DNA of 64,000 nucleotides, taken from NCBI RefSeq assembly GCF_024139115.2, contig NC_085141.1:393066632-393130631 (forward strand). Direction: 5' to 3'. This document shows, piece by piece, positions 11,513 through 22,344 of the stretch (position 1 is the stretch's first letter; the number at the start of each line of letters is the position of its first letter). The stretch is from Armigeres subalbatus. Its lineage: Eukaryota > Arthropoda > Insecta > Diptera > Culicidae. Both the position numbers and the translations under genes were made by a program. The notes below the pieces were generated by a model that saw nothing but the letters and a program-made list of their open reading frames with translations, searched no databases and had not been told where the DNA came from.

Positions 11513-12690
11513 AGTGGGTCGCTGAATGACCCCATGAAACGAGAGGAACATCGCGTTTTCACGTTGAACAAAGGAAAGCTGGATTGCTTAATTTGTTCGG
11601 AAAGTGTTGCTGCGTTGAAGGAATATGATCTACAATTATATATTCTACGATATTCTACAAAATACGAAATTTAGACTGAATCAGGAAGAAAACGAATGTT
11701 GAAAGAGCTTCGAAGATAAGGTGCTCATTTAATTTAGATTTCCCTTTTTAATTCAAATTATTGGTGGAACAGTGGATGATAAAAGCAACAAATTCTCTTC
11801 ACTCTGATTAACACAAAGCAGAGAAATGCAGTACGGGCCAGTTTTGCTGTTAGCGAGATTTTGGCAAAACGAATGAAACTATTCTAGGACGGAGAACTTG
11901 TTAAGGAATGCATATCTGCTAATAACGGCATTGTGTGTCCTAAGGAAAAAGTAGCATTAGCTTGTCTCGAAACACGATGAAGAGTAAAAGTTTATGCAGA
12001 AGATTTGAAAACAACGTTACATGAAAAAGCTGCCTGCTAGAAGTTGATGATCATCTTTAAAATTTAAATCACTGAGGAATTGACAGCTTTGATTCATATG
12101 AGTGGAACTACCGAATGTATGAATGAGGTTGGGAACTCTTTTGAAAACTTAAGTATCCTTACAACTGATGGAGCCGGCATCGGCTCCACGGGAAAGAACG
12201 CTGGCATCGTGACACTTCCAAGAAAGGAAAAACAATCCCAGTGGCATGATTATAATTCCCCACACATTGCCTTATTCACTAAGTAAATATATGTGTGAAA
12301 ACGATCAATATTCTTGAAATACTGACGCTCGACATTAGGCCAATCTACTTTATCAACACGAGAAATCCACCACCAATTCTAAATAATGTTGACGGAGATG
12401 GAGGCAGAATACGAAGGTTGGAAGGGTTTTATTCACTTCGAAATCGCACTATTTTTACACGATTAAGAAAAATCAATGCCCAAACGAATAGCTCATGAAT
12501 GGCCGATTGGCTTAGCTTTTCTGATAGATATTACCAAAAAAAATCAATGACTTGGACATTAAGCTGCAAGGCATGGATCAGAACGTGGAGCTTTTATTAT
12601 CCAACATTAAAGCTTTTGTAACGAAATTGGCACGAAACATTTTGACACAGTTGGTTGCTGAAAAATGGTACATTTATCTTTTCTTGTTGA
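11513..12690 (+). pseudogene. hAT transposase fossil (ZBED5/GTF2IRD2-like)
   Basis: Pieces in different frames line up in family order. An N-terminal zinc-finger region reads KGKLDCLICSESVAALKEY (about 11570-11625). A middle segment reads VRASFAV...ILAKRMK and ELVKECISANN (about 11840-11925). The catalytic region reads LTTDGAGIGSTGKNAGIV (about 12150-12205), and a C-terminal segment has EIALFL, then INDLDIKLQGMDQNVELL (about 12545-12600). Known: this is the layout of Charlie-type hAT transposases and their domesticated relatives. Many stops and shifts make it non-functional. The hAT-like copy 1 is inserted just upstream, near the expected start of coding. Confidence 0.75.
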
Positions 12691-13258
12691 AAAAAATTCA
12701 TGTAAATTTGTTAAATATGATAATAAAATCCAAGCCTATTCGCAGGTTCGATAGAACACAGTAACGAAATGTCTATTTTCTCATCACCGTTCAAGAACAA
12801 TAACGACAGAGTCGAAAATTAGCTGATACAATGGCCTTCCTTGCCCAAATGTAAATGTATTGGTCAATAGAACATGCGGCTTTTCATTGTTGCCTGTTGT
12901 TTGCTTTTGGAGTTGTGTGCCCCTGAAAAAACTATGTGGTTTTGAAGTTGGATTCCAACGCGGTTCACCCTAATGATGTTATGTACCTGAAATATTTCAA
13001 ATGGAGGCAACAATTTCACGTTTCTCATTAAATTTTCATTCAAAAGACCTGTTATGAAAAAAATGGAATTATTGAATGCAATACAATCTTGTTAATTTTT
13101 TCTCTAAAGATTTTTTGGCCATTCTGGAAAAAACGAGAAAAAAATATTGATTATTTTGAAAATCCCTATATGGAAAAAAAAAATATATAATAATTTTTTT
13201 GGACCGTCAGCAGGTGTTCTGAAAATTGGCCCGTGGCTTGAAAAGGTTGGGAAGGTTG

Positions 13259-13767
13259 TTATAAGGGATAGCTGATAATAGTATTTTTCAATAAAAAATT
13301 TATTAAAACTCCTAAATCCAATTTTATCCACTACATTCTTTCCCTAGGATAGGATGTGACAATTATTTGCGACATTTGAGAGACACTTTCAGAGGATTTG
13401 GTACCTTATTTCAATAACTGTAGAAATATATCTTGTTGCCAGTATTGATATTTTCAGTTTCATTGAGAGGGGTCACGCGATATTTACATTTTATTCTCTT
13501 CCGCTTCATAGAAAACATAAACATTGAAAGAAATTCTGCCAAATTTTCACAGATATTTATTTCATGAAAGCGCATCAAACTATTGTAAACAAGTTGTTTG
13601 TTTTCAATTAGGCCGATACAAATATTTAAACAATATTTTGTCTCCCTCCCCCCCTCAGATGTTTTTGCCAAAAAATAATACTTTGAGGAGGCAACAAAAT
13701 AAAATTCGGATAATTTTGACATTCTTTAACAAATCCGAGATTTTTTTATATTTTTTTTTATTCTAAT
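13259..13767. other. Interval with no recognised gene
   Basis: AT-rich with homopolymer runs. The open frames here on both strands lack recognisable domains. Confidence 0.35.
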
Positions 13768-14083
13768 CACAGATAACAGACATTGAAGCTAGAACAAATT
13801 TTATTGAAAATCCTGTGTAAACTTTTGAATTGATATACGTTGGCCCACTACTGCCATCTACTCAACTGATTGCGGCAGTACCTAAGGATGCAGCTGAATT
13901 ACAACCGTCGAACGCAGCCAATGCATTTGACAGCCGCAATCAGGCTGCGTTTTCAATAACAATGATTCTTGCGCCATCTCCAATCGATTGCCAAACGCGG
14001 TCCCAATTTAAAATACATTTAAATTAACGGTTGCGGATGTTTACACACGTATGGGATGCCAGCCTCAACATCTGTTATCTGTG
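13768..14083. mobile_element. 316-bp MITE, copy 1
   Basis: Ends CACAGATAACAGA and TCTGTTATCTGTG form a 13-bp inverted repeat. Flanks TTCTAAT (13761-13767) and TTCTAAA (14084-14090) match in 6 of 7 bases. A second copy of exactly the same length lies inverted at 20426-20741 with a perfect 7-bp duplication. The short frame MIYVGPLLPSTQ... inside is a shadow seen in both copies. Confidence 0.85.
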
Positions 14084-14597
14084 TTCTAAAATTTTTATTA
14101 TTAAAAGGGAAGGGGGGGCTTGACCTTTCGTAGACCAGTAGGACAAAATGTTTATAAAATATTTCTAATGGCCTAATGTTACTTCTAACTCAAAAATCAA
14201 AAACAAAACAATCATTTTATCGACTAGTCATCGTTATTTGCACAGATCTATTTAAACTATTTGAAAATTTAGATTTCAAAACAAATCCACATTCCTATCA
14301 TGACCAGTGTTGTCCTACACTCAGTGCGAAAAAATCTGCTCTTTGATTTTACACTATCTAAACGATTTTGTAGTCTTAACTAAGTAAGTGTATCTAATAG
14401 AAGGATATTTGAATTTTCTAAATGTCATGTCAAACTGTCAAAAAAATGCACGCCAGAGCAACAGGAGCGCGCGCGCTGAAAATACACTCCAGTGAAAACA
14501 CTCCAGTGTATTTTCAGTGCGCGCGCTCCTGAGGCTCTGGTGTGCATTTTTTCAATAGTTTGACATGACATTAAGAAAATTCAAATATCCCTCTATT

Positions 14598-15157
14598 CAG
14601 GGTTGTAATGCTCACTCAATCTCAGGAGCACAGGATGCTCCCTCACGAAAATTTTCGGGGAGAAATCGCTTTTCGGGAAAGAAAAACAGCCTGGAGAGTG
14701 ATAACCATTTTTCGATCACTTCGATTGCCGCCAATCGTTGGTTTGTTCTTTTTCTTTCATATTAAAGTCTTTTCGTGGCACCATAAATGCAAATGGTAGT
14801 AGTTTATGTGGACCAAATAACTTAACGTTTTCATACAGATAGCGTGGTGGTGTGGCTAGAGTAAGCGCATCCCCACAGCTATTATTGTTACTATTCTGGG
14901 TTCGAATCCCGGCGCGGCGATACAATTTTGTAATTGTTCTGCGATAATTCTCGCGAAAAGTGAGTGAGAGGTAAAAGTGATGAAACGAAAAAGGATTTTC
15001 ATCTAATAGGCAAGATTTTCGTTTATCTTCCCAGGCTAATTCTGGAGAAAGATTGATGGGTGAAAGATGATCCTCAACATAAACAAAGAAAAAAGATCCT
15101 CCCTTGGCCCGAAAAACGCTTGCTTTGGTCTCATTGAAACGAGAAGTCGAAACCCTG
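14598..15157 (+). mobile_element. 560-bp hAT-type MITE carrying a tRNA-like module, copy 1
   Basis: Ends CAGGGTTGTAATG and CGAAACCCTG. A perfect 8-bp duplication CCTCTATT lies at 14590-14597 and 15158-15165, inside the right arm of the outer fold-back MITE. Outer-arm pairing resumes on both sides, which proves nesting. A related copy lies inverted at 41959-42679. It contains a tRNA-like segment with an RNA polymerase III B-box. No protein is encoded. Confidence 0.85.
14842..14919 (+). promoter_or_regulatory. tRNA-like module with Pol III B-box inside a MITE
   Basis: The B-box GGTTCGAATCC is at 14899-14909. Flanking CTGGG/CCCGG can form the T-stem. An A-box-like TGGCTAGAG lies near 14853. Both are conserved in the copy at 42195-42280 (B-box on the minus strand, 42208-42218). 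The acceptor stem is not convincing, so this is a tRNA-derived promoter rather than a functional tRNA gene. Confidence 0.55.
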
Positions 15158-15344
15158 CCTCTATTAGATACATTTAATTAGCAAAGATTATAAATTCATT
15201 TAGATGGAGTAAAATCAAAGAGCAAAATTTTTTGCACTGAGTGTAGGACAACACTGATCATGACTAATTGTAATGTGACAGGTGACCGGGAGATGGCTAC
15301 ATTTTCATTTGGTCTCTTGAAAATGAAAGTGCAACTGTTTTCGC

Positions 15345-15542
15345 AAAAGATATTTTAGTTGCCAGATAAAGATTGTCGCTGTCGTCGCTGTCCGGAACAT
15401 CTTTTGCTAGCGAGGATAGGGGAGCTAAATGTCAAAGAAGGAAAATCCATACGATTTGACACCTTGATACCCAACATATTCCGGACAGCAGAACAAAGGG
15501 AACAGAAGCGACAATCTTTATCTAGTAACTAAAATATCTTTT
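15345..15542. mobile_element. 198-bp MITE with 8-bp duplication
   Basis: Ends AAAAGATATTTTAGTT and AACTAAAATATCTTTT form about 36 bp of imperfect inverted repeat. The direct duplication GTTTTCGC flanks it at 15337-15344 and 15543-15550. The interior shows no coding capacity. Confidence 0.8.
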
Positions 15543-15592
15543 GTTTTCGCATTCACATGAGTGACTGTCATGTGAATGCGAAAACAAAAGAT
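15536..15592. repeat. Perfect 25-bp inverted repeat, 7-base loop
   Basis: The arms at 15536-15560 and 15568-15592 are exact reverse complements around GTGACTG. The left arm spans the end of the neighbouring MITE, its target duplication and 10 bases of flank, so the right arm is an inverted copy of that junction. Confidence 0.9.
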
Positions 15593-15611
15593 AGCTATTA
15601 GTACTGGTGCA

Positions 15612-15855
15612 GATTGTCTTGCTAGAGCAAACGCCGTACTGACGGATTCCCTGATCGATGTTGTTGTTTTGCAGTCATGTGGCTTTTGAGCGGCTTATGT
15701 CACATCGGAAAAGAAAGCGAAGCAATGCAGATTGCTTTGCTAGAACAAATGACGCAATGACGGACTCCCTGATTGATGTTGTTGTTTTGCCGACGTGCGA
15801 CTTTTGAGCCGCTGCGCAAACGTCTCGTCGGAATAGAAAGGGAAGCAGTGGCGAA
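15612..15855. repeat. Diverged tandem duplication, about 120-bp unit
   Basis: 15612-15729 and 15730-15855 start GATTG(T/C)(C/T)TTGCTAGA and share GATGTTGTTGTTTTGC and CTTTTGAGC in the same order. No gene was recognised. Confidence 0.7.
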
Positions 15856-15990
15856 TAGCTAACCCTTAAAGACGCAAAGCATTTTTTATAGAAATCGTCG
15901 AAAATATTTTTAACGTAAATAATCATTGAAATCATTAACATTAACCGTATTTTCGGTTTGTTTTTTTAAACAACATTGTGCATTTAAGGG

Positions 15991-16219
15991 TTAAGGTCAC
16001 TCCTGACAGAATCCCAGTTTCAAAGTGTTCGCGTTTTCGGGGGCACACCACTCGATATGGAAGCAACGCACAACTGTCATTTTTATTTTTTCACGCATGC
16101 TGCGACGCAGCAAAGCTGAATCAACAAAAATGACAGTTGTCCGCCGCCTCCTTATCGAGTGGTGTGCCCCCGAAAACGCGAGCACTTTGAAACTTGGATT
16201 CTATCAGGAGTGACCTTAA
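15991..16219. mobile_element. 229-bp palindromic MITE with TTAA flanks, copy 1
   Basis: Ends TTAAGGTCACTCCTGA and TCAGGAGTGACCTTAA. Most of it folds on itself (GAGTGGTGTGCCCCC and its complement). TTAA at both ends suggests piggyBac-type mobilisation. A second copy at 62423-62651 has the same length and the same TTAA ends. Confidence 0.85.
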
Positions 16220-16428
16220 AGAATGCACAGCATCTGTGTTAATCGAGCCGGTGACAAGCGTGGTGTCATCATCATCAATAGACATAGCCCACTGTCATCA
16301 TTGAAACGCAGTATGAAAAAATTATAGCCCGGGACATCCTGGCTACGATCTGGCGATGGGCTAAACAATAGGATGTCAATAGCCTGGTGTTAATACTATG
16401 TTAAAATCTGTGTTATATATACACTAAT

Positions 16429-19400
16429 GAGGCATTCCACGGGGCATGTCAGTCGATCCTGAGCGACCATTTCGAAAATATTTGAAACTCTGCACAGTTT
16501 TTCAATTTCATCTAAATCGTCATTTTCGATATCAAATCTTCATATTGAGTCACGACTAACTTTTCAAAAGGGTGTATGTGAAAATGGTTCAAAAATATTT
16601 AACAGCTGCACATCAAAGACGGAATGTTCGATTGTTATGAGTTTTTCAGCAAAGCTAGACAGCTAAATGGGGATTCTTAAGAAAATGTACACCGTAAAAC
16701 ATATTTTTTTGCCTTTAAAAATATCATTTTTGTCACAAAAACTCAAATATCTCAAAACCCTATCTTTTTTCGAACGTAATTTTTTTAGGGAAAACGGTCC
16801 ATTATATTAGCTATCTACCATAAAAATTTGGTGATGGTAAACTAATAAACAAAAAAGTTATGACATTTCAAACATTTCACAATTTTCACATTTAGCAAAA
16901 AAAAATTTTTTTCTGTGTAAGTTATTTCGAGAATTGCAGTTTGATGCAGATTTTATTGTTAAGGGACGTGATTTAAACAAGTTGTTTTCATGATATTTTG
17001 ATTTAATTATTCATAGCATCTATAAGAAACTTAGACACGATCCAGTGTTGTAATCAAAAGTATTGATAGTGTCATAATTTTCATTGCACGTGACTGGCGA
17101 AAAATTCTTTTAATAGTGTTGAAACCTGTTGATAATAACGTTGATAGAAACATATCAGAAATGTTATTTTTAAGACAAAAGCTGCAAAATCAAAGATTTA
17201 TATACACGTGTACGTCTATAGTTTACCTGCAAAAAATATACCTCTTAGAGAATAGACTTAATGATCGGGAGGAAACGGGTATCTTCAACAACAACAAATG
17301 CATGATAGGTACATACCATGACAATGCTCACGAAAAAGCAAAAAAATTACTACTACTAAGGTTGTTAAAGATCTTATAGTAATTTTTTCTTCAGTCAAGC
17401 AAATGACACCAAACTAGTCAGTAAAAACTTAAAAGTGATTTTGTTTATTGAAATATTACGAACAACATGAGTAGCCGCTTTCTCAACTGTTGTAGGCCGT
17501 TTGATGGAAAAAAGTGTTCAAAAGAGTTACGAAATCTCACCGAAAGCACCATAGATAAACTGAAAGCGACTGGTTATGCTCCAATGTCCACATTGAATAC
17601 AAATTTACGCATTTGCACGTCCTGCCGTTTAAACGTTGACAAAAGAGCAATCTGTATATCATCGGTTGAGCAGAGCGCAGGAAGTTCGAAAACGACAGCA
17701 ACTGAGGAATTGCCAGATGTATCGACAACAACTGAGGAATTACCAGAAGTATTAAGTGCTGAGAGCCTTGCCACCGTACCATCAGCGAAATCTGTTTCAA
17801 CAAATCAATCGGAAGATGAGTGTATCCAAAAGGTCAACATCGAACGCTTTAACGAGGGCATAGCTGGGATAAAAGTGACTCTGATTAAATGGAGTAAGAT
17901 GGACTACGTTTATTACCCGGAGAAAAATACCGTGAAATAAACGAAGCTGTACGAAGAAACCCTCCTCAAATTAGGACCTGATGATGTGGAAAATACAGAC
18001 TACGATGAGGTAATTATAAATATGAAGGAAAGGTTCTCGAATGCAGCCACGACAAGGAAAGAAAAATTATTGATTTTGTCGATGCTGCCAAGTTCGTGGT
18101 CTATTCAGGATGCCATTGATGAGTTCAAAACCAATAGAAATACAGTAAAAGAGGCAAAACAATTGAAGAATAACTGTCTTTCAACCAAAAATACTAGGTC
18201 TAGTACTGCATTAACAGATGAGACAAAAGAAATAGTAGTTCAATATTTTGAAGATGATGAAGTAAGTCGAGCTATGCCTGGTCAAAAAGATTATGTATCA
18301 GTAAAAAAGATGGAAAGCGTCAAGCAATCCAAAAACGATTAATGATGACGACTTTGAAAGAAACGTACACACGCTTCAAGGAAATTCACGATAATATTAA
18401 AATAGTTTTTCCTCATTTGCAAGCCTTCGTCCAAGGCAATGTAAGCTTCTTTCCAATTCAGGAACACATAATGTGTGTGTGTGCACAACCCATGAGAATA
18501 TTAATCTTATTTTACATAGTTTGAAAAGAATCAATTTAACAAAGGATATTAAAATGTTAACTGGTAGTCTTTTGTGTGAAAATACAACATCAAATTGCTA
18601 TCTACGATCTTGTTCGGATTGTCCAGATTCTTCATCATTGGAAAATACTGAGTTTGAAGAAAAATATATTGATCAGTTATCATTTGAGCAATGGGTGACC
18701 ACGGATAGGTGTGACATAGAAACTATTGTAAAACCTGTAGATGAGTTTGTGTCATATTTTTGCTTGAAATTAGAAAGTTTAATCCCTCACGATTTCATTA
18801 AAACAGAACAATCCAGCTTTTAAAAAATACGAAAAATACATTACAAAATGGTGAATTTTAGTCATTTGTGATTTTTTGAAAATTACAGCTTTGTATTGCA
18901 AGATGAAGTGCAGTCCCATCACTGGAACGTACAACAAGCTACAATTCATCCATTCGTTATTTATTTTAATGGAAGTACGCAAATTGAACACTTAAGTTTT
19001 ATTATAATTTCCGAAGATTTAAGACACGATTCAGTATCCGTAAACTTGTTCATTGAAAAAATGATTAACTTTTTACGCGTTGATAAGCATAAAGAAGTCG
19101 AAAAGATATATTTCATGTCTGATGGAGCAGCGTCGCAGTACAAAAATCGTAAGAATTTTTCGAGCCTATGTCAATTTAAATCAATGTACGGAATTGATGC
19201 AGAATGGCATTTTTTTGCTACATCACATGGCAAAGGTCCTTGTGATGCTATTGGAGGAACAATAAAGCGCATGGCCACAAGAGCAAGTTTAGCCAAAGAA
19301 CGTGAGCATCCAATTAAAACTGCGAAAGAACTTTTGATTGGGCAAATCGTAGAAAAGAAAAGATTTAACCAAATTATCATTTTGTTTTACTACTACTGAA

Positions 19401-20372
19401 GAGTACGAAATAAAGGCTTCAGAGCTCAGCGAGCAATTTAATAACGCGAAAACGATCCAAGGAACCCAAAAATTTCACTGTTTCATTCCATTGTCGGAAA
19501 ATAAAATTAAAGCAAAACTATACTCAAACTGTGCTGATAATAATTCAAAAGTGTTCGATATTTTAAAAATTTGAATAAAAATAAATAAAAATAAGTATTA
19601 ATAAACTGTTTTCATGATATCATAACCCATACCAAAATTCAAACCCAAAACTCTTAGAGTTTCTATAACAACATTGTGTAACTGCCACATTTAATTTAAT
19701 ACTTAGGATAATATTAATTCATTTTATTTATTTATACATATAATATTTATACATATAATATACATAATATCGATGAATACATAAATATGGAATATCATAC
19801 AAACAACTTGTTTAACTCACGCAAGCCCCTTAACAATAAAATCAGCATCAAACTGCGATTCTTGAAAAAAAAAAACGGAAATTTTTTTTGTTTACTATAT
19901 GTGAAAATTGTGAAATGTTTGAAATGTCATAACTTTTTGTTTATTAGTTTACCATCACCAAATTTTTATGGTAGATAGCTAATATAATGGACCGTTTTCC
20001 TAAAAAATTACGTTCGAAAAAAGATAGGGTTTTGAGATATTTGAGTTTTTGTGACAAAATGATATTTTTAAAGACACAAAATTTTTTTTTTTTACTGTGC
20101 ACATTTTCTAAGAATCACCATTTAGTTGTCTAACTTTGCTGAAAAAATCATAACAATCGAACATTCCGTTTTTGCTGTGCAGCTTTTTAAATATTTTTGA
20201 ACCATTTTCACATACACCCTTTTGAAAAGTTAGTCGTGACTCAATATGAAGATTTGATATCGAAAAATGACGATTTAGATGAAATTGAAAAACTGTGCAA
20301 AGTTTCAACTCAATAGAAAATCATGAATTAAAAATTTTCTTAAATTTTGATGCTGTTGCTTGGAATCGCTCT
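16429..20372 (+). mobile_element. 3.9-kb transposon with about 570-bp TIRs (Sola-like, inferred)
   Basis: The left end GAGGCATTCC and right end GGAATCGCTC are the tips of inverted arms at about 16429-17000 and 19800-20372. The same 4-bp TAAT lies at 16425-16428 and 20373-20376. Between the arms is a single broken transposase. A 4-bp duplication with long inverted arms matches what is described for the Sola superfamily. The superfamily call is inference, since I could not compare it with reference elements. The right end may include one extra T. Confidence 0.7.
17467..19574 (+). pseudogene. Broken transposase of the long-TIR (Sola-like) element
   Basis: Coding pieces run in order on the plus strand. 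17467-18340 is one frame interrupted by TAA at 17938-17940, with N-terminal cysteines (NCCRPF near residue 8, CTSCR near residue 51). The frame shifts near 18400 and continues to about 18822 with SGTHNVCVCTTHENI and SDC cysteine motifs. Further shifts near 18825-18870 lead to FVLQDEVQSHHW, YFMSDGAASQYKNRKNF (about 19110-19160) and FFATSHGKGPCDAIGG (about 19210-19255). A last shift near 19390 precedes the C-terminus, ending at TGA 19572-19574. Acidic residues in DEVQ, SDGA and CDAIGG are candidate catalytic positions. I have the impression that similar proteins occur as uncharacterised insect and cnidarian sequences. Confidence 0.75.
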
Positions 20373-20425
20373 TAATACAGTAAATGCATGATTTCTGTGT
20401 GTGTTACTTCTACGTAAAGTTAAAC

Positions 20426-20741
20426 CACAGATAACAGATATTGAGGCTGGCATCCGCTACGTGTGTAAACATCCGCAACCGACAATTCAAATGTATTTTA
20501 AATTGGGACCGCGTTTGGCAATCGATTGCAGATGGCGCAAGTATTATTGTTATTGAAAACGCAGCCCGAATGCGGCTGTCAAAAGTATTGGCTGCGTTCG
20601 ACGGTTGATATTCAGCTGCGTCCGTATTTACTGCCGCAATCAGTTGCGTAGATGGCAGTAGTGGGCCAATGTATATCAATTCAAAAGTTTACACAGGATT
20701 TTCAAGAAAATTTGTTCTACCCTAAATATCTGTTATCTGTG
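20426..20741. mobile_element. 316-bp MITE, copy 2 (inverted)
   Basis: Ends CACAGATAACAGA and TCTGTTATCTGTG, with a perfect 7-bp duplication GTTAAAC at 20419-20425 and 20742-20748. Same length as the copy at 13768-14083, in the opposite orientation. It lies 53 bases past the end of the Sola-like element. Confidence 0.88.
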
Positions 20742-20748
20742 GTTAAAC

Positions 20749-21525
20749 GATTTACAATGATATGGAAATGCTAATATCATCTTCCAAACTTAGACGTACA
20801 TGTTCATGATAGAATTAGAGGCGAAAGTATAGAATTGATAGGATACGGCAGGCATGAAGAATGTTTTTATAGAAGTCGATTTGAAAGCGAACGGAGGGCA
20901 ATATTTGTGATGGCACATATCACACGACCTTCCTTCTGCCAAGCTCCCGTATGAAGGGGGAGGGAGGTTTCGCGAGAAGTTGATTTTTGCATTCATAAAA
21001 TGAATGCTTACTTGCATAAATTGTTCCTTTTTCTGGCGATTTTGCACCAAAGGTGACCATTATAATACAATTAAACTAACAACATTCAATTGGTAGTGGT
21101 TTGTACAATGAAAGCAAATAATTTTAAGATTTTACACTTACCCCTGGTATCAAACACCGCGGGGGAAGTGGATAATGTTCTGATTACGCAAATGTTCCCT
21201 TTCCTCCAGTGTTTAGTTCGCTCGCTATGAATTTCTATATAATCCTTCTTTATTATCATTGTGATTTCAACGGTGATTGGACTAATATACATAAGAAAAC
21301 GCCTGATTAATCCGTCTATCGGTATTGATGCCTTTCACATGTTTTACATATGAACAGAAATGTATGAGAAAAGATAAAAATAGCACTATTAGGTAAATAT
21401 ATTGTATAATTCACATTAATTTTTATTCATAACAAGTTTCGAAGTTGAATGCAATTTATTCCGAACAAATCGGTTAGAGACAAATGCATGAAAATAGGTG
21501 ATTATTTTGTACGTGTATTGCGCAC
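20749..21525. other. Interval with no recognised gene
   Basis: AT-rich; the short frames on the minus strand have no recognisable domain. A CA-rich microsatellite at about 21526-21557 precedes the R1-like fragment. Confidence 0.35.
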
Positions 21526-21558
21526 ACACATACATACAAACACGCACACACACACATC

Positions 21559-22340
21559 ATGTGCTCACGTTTTCGCGCAATGCGTGACCACATGCTTGCC
21601 ACATATGGTCTGGACACTACCCCGGACAACCTAGTTCGGAGGATATGTAAAGATGAAGTTGGCTGGAACGCCGTTTTATCGGCTATCGCCCAAATCGTCT
21701 CGGAGCTACATAGAAGGTGGCGCGTGGAATCAAGGATGGCTAGTTCAGGCGCAAATAAGAGGTGGTCCAAGGGATCGGAGTCTGCTTCATGGGTCATACC
21801 GGTGGTCATGCTCTGTGGTCGAACTCGATCCTTTTACCGAACAAGTGGCCGCGCGAAGAACAACATGGTATCGTCGCTTTCGCGGCGTTGGTCAAACGGG
21901 CGGGTTCCGAGCCCGAGGACGGAAAGGGGTCCTCGTCAAGGCTGGGGCAGGCGTAGGCACCGCGTCGGCAAGTCCCTCTGTGTGCTGGCGAATAGGCCCT
22001 ATCGCAGAAAGGTCAATTTGGGGTGCACGCGGTATCATCATTCTTGATACCAGTCGTGCAGAGGGAAGCAGGCGCGAAGTCGACCCTGCCCACCTTCCGA
22101 GGACATAGGCAACGCGCTGGCACGATACCATGGTGTTCTTCTAAAAAAGCGAGTTACGATGTTCGGTGCTGCAAGGACACGCAGCTCACCTCGAGGGTGC
22201 GTTGTGCACTGGCCCCCCTTTGAAGCATTACTTTCTGGTTGTACCGAAGGGACTATGGGCTTGGCGGCAATGGAAACGGTTTAGCGGGTCGGGAATGTAG
22301 TCCTGCCTCCCTCGGTGCACTATAGGATTTCGGGCGGTCA
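21559..22340 (+). pseudogene. R1-like LINE ORF2 C-terminus and 3' UTR
   Basis: The frame from 21559 begins CSRFRAMRDHMLATYG and continues TTPDNLVRRICKDEVGWNAV to about 21715. This is the post-RT C-terminal region of R1-type non-LTR retrotransposons (Cys-x-x-Phe, then NLV and WNAV). The rest is a GC-rich 3' untranslated region, which explains the overlapping long frames on both strands. The copy is strongly 5'-truncated and abuts a CA microsatellite. The 3' boundary near 22340 is estimated from the change in base composition. Confidence 0.6.
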
Positions 22341-22344
22341 TTAA

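Larger units (their letters stand above)
7955..13258 (+). mobile_element. Decayed Charlie-like hAT transposon, split by later insertions
   Basis: The left end reads CAAGGCTGCCCAACG followed by CGGCCCGTGGG. The right end reads GGCCCGTGGC then GTTGGGAAGGTTG at 13230-13258, an imperfect inverted match. Such GGCCCG-rich termini are typical of Charlie-type hAT elements. Between them lies a degraded ZBED5/GTF2IRD2-like transposase. Removing the 3.26-kb insertion at 8250-11504 leaves about 2.0 kb, a plausible hAT length. A clean 8-bp flanking duplication was not found, as expected for an old copy, so the outer limits are approximate. Confidence 0.6.
14305..15256. mobile_element. Fold-back hAT-type MITE, host of a nested MITE
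   Basis: Ends CAGTGTTGTCC and GGACAACACTG fit the hAT YARNG rule. A perfect 8-bp duplication ATCATGAC lies at 14297-14304 and 15257-15264. Without the nested element (14598-15157 plus its 8-bp duplication) it is 384 bp and almost entirely one long hairpin, with a GC-rich stretch of GCGCGC near 14470 and its complement near 14520. Confidence 0.85.

Noticed and set aside
13830..14027. Conserved small protein (MIYVGPLLPSTQ...) present twice, also at 20410-20679
   Set aside because: The conservation comes from the 316-bp MITE; the two copies have indels and no coding signature.
14842..14919. Functional tRNA gene
   Set aside because: The B-box and T-arm are good, but the acceptor stem does not pair and the segment is repeated inside a transposon.
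16025..16213. Paired 62-aa frames on both strands (MFAFSGAHHS / MLAFSGAHHS)
   Set aside because: They are the two arms of a palindromic MITE read in opposite directions.
18441..18461. GT...AG intron inside the Sola-like transposase
   Set aside because: Only about 20 bases long, too short to splice. Reading the next frame gives continuous family-like sequence through this point, so a frameshift near 18400 is a better explanation.
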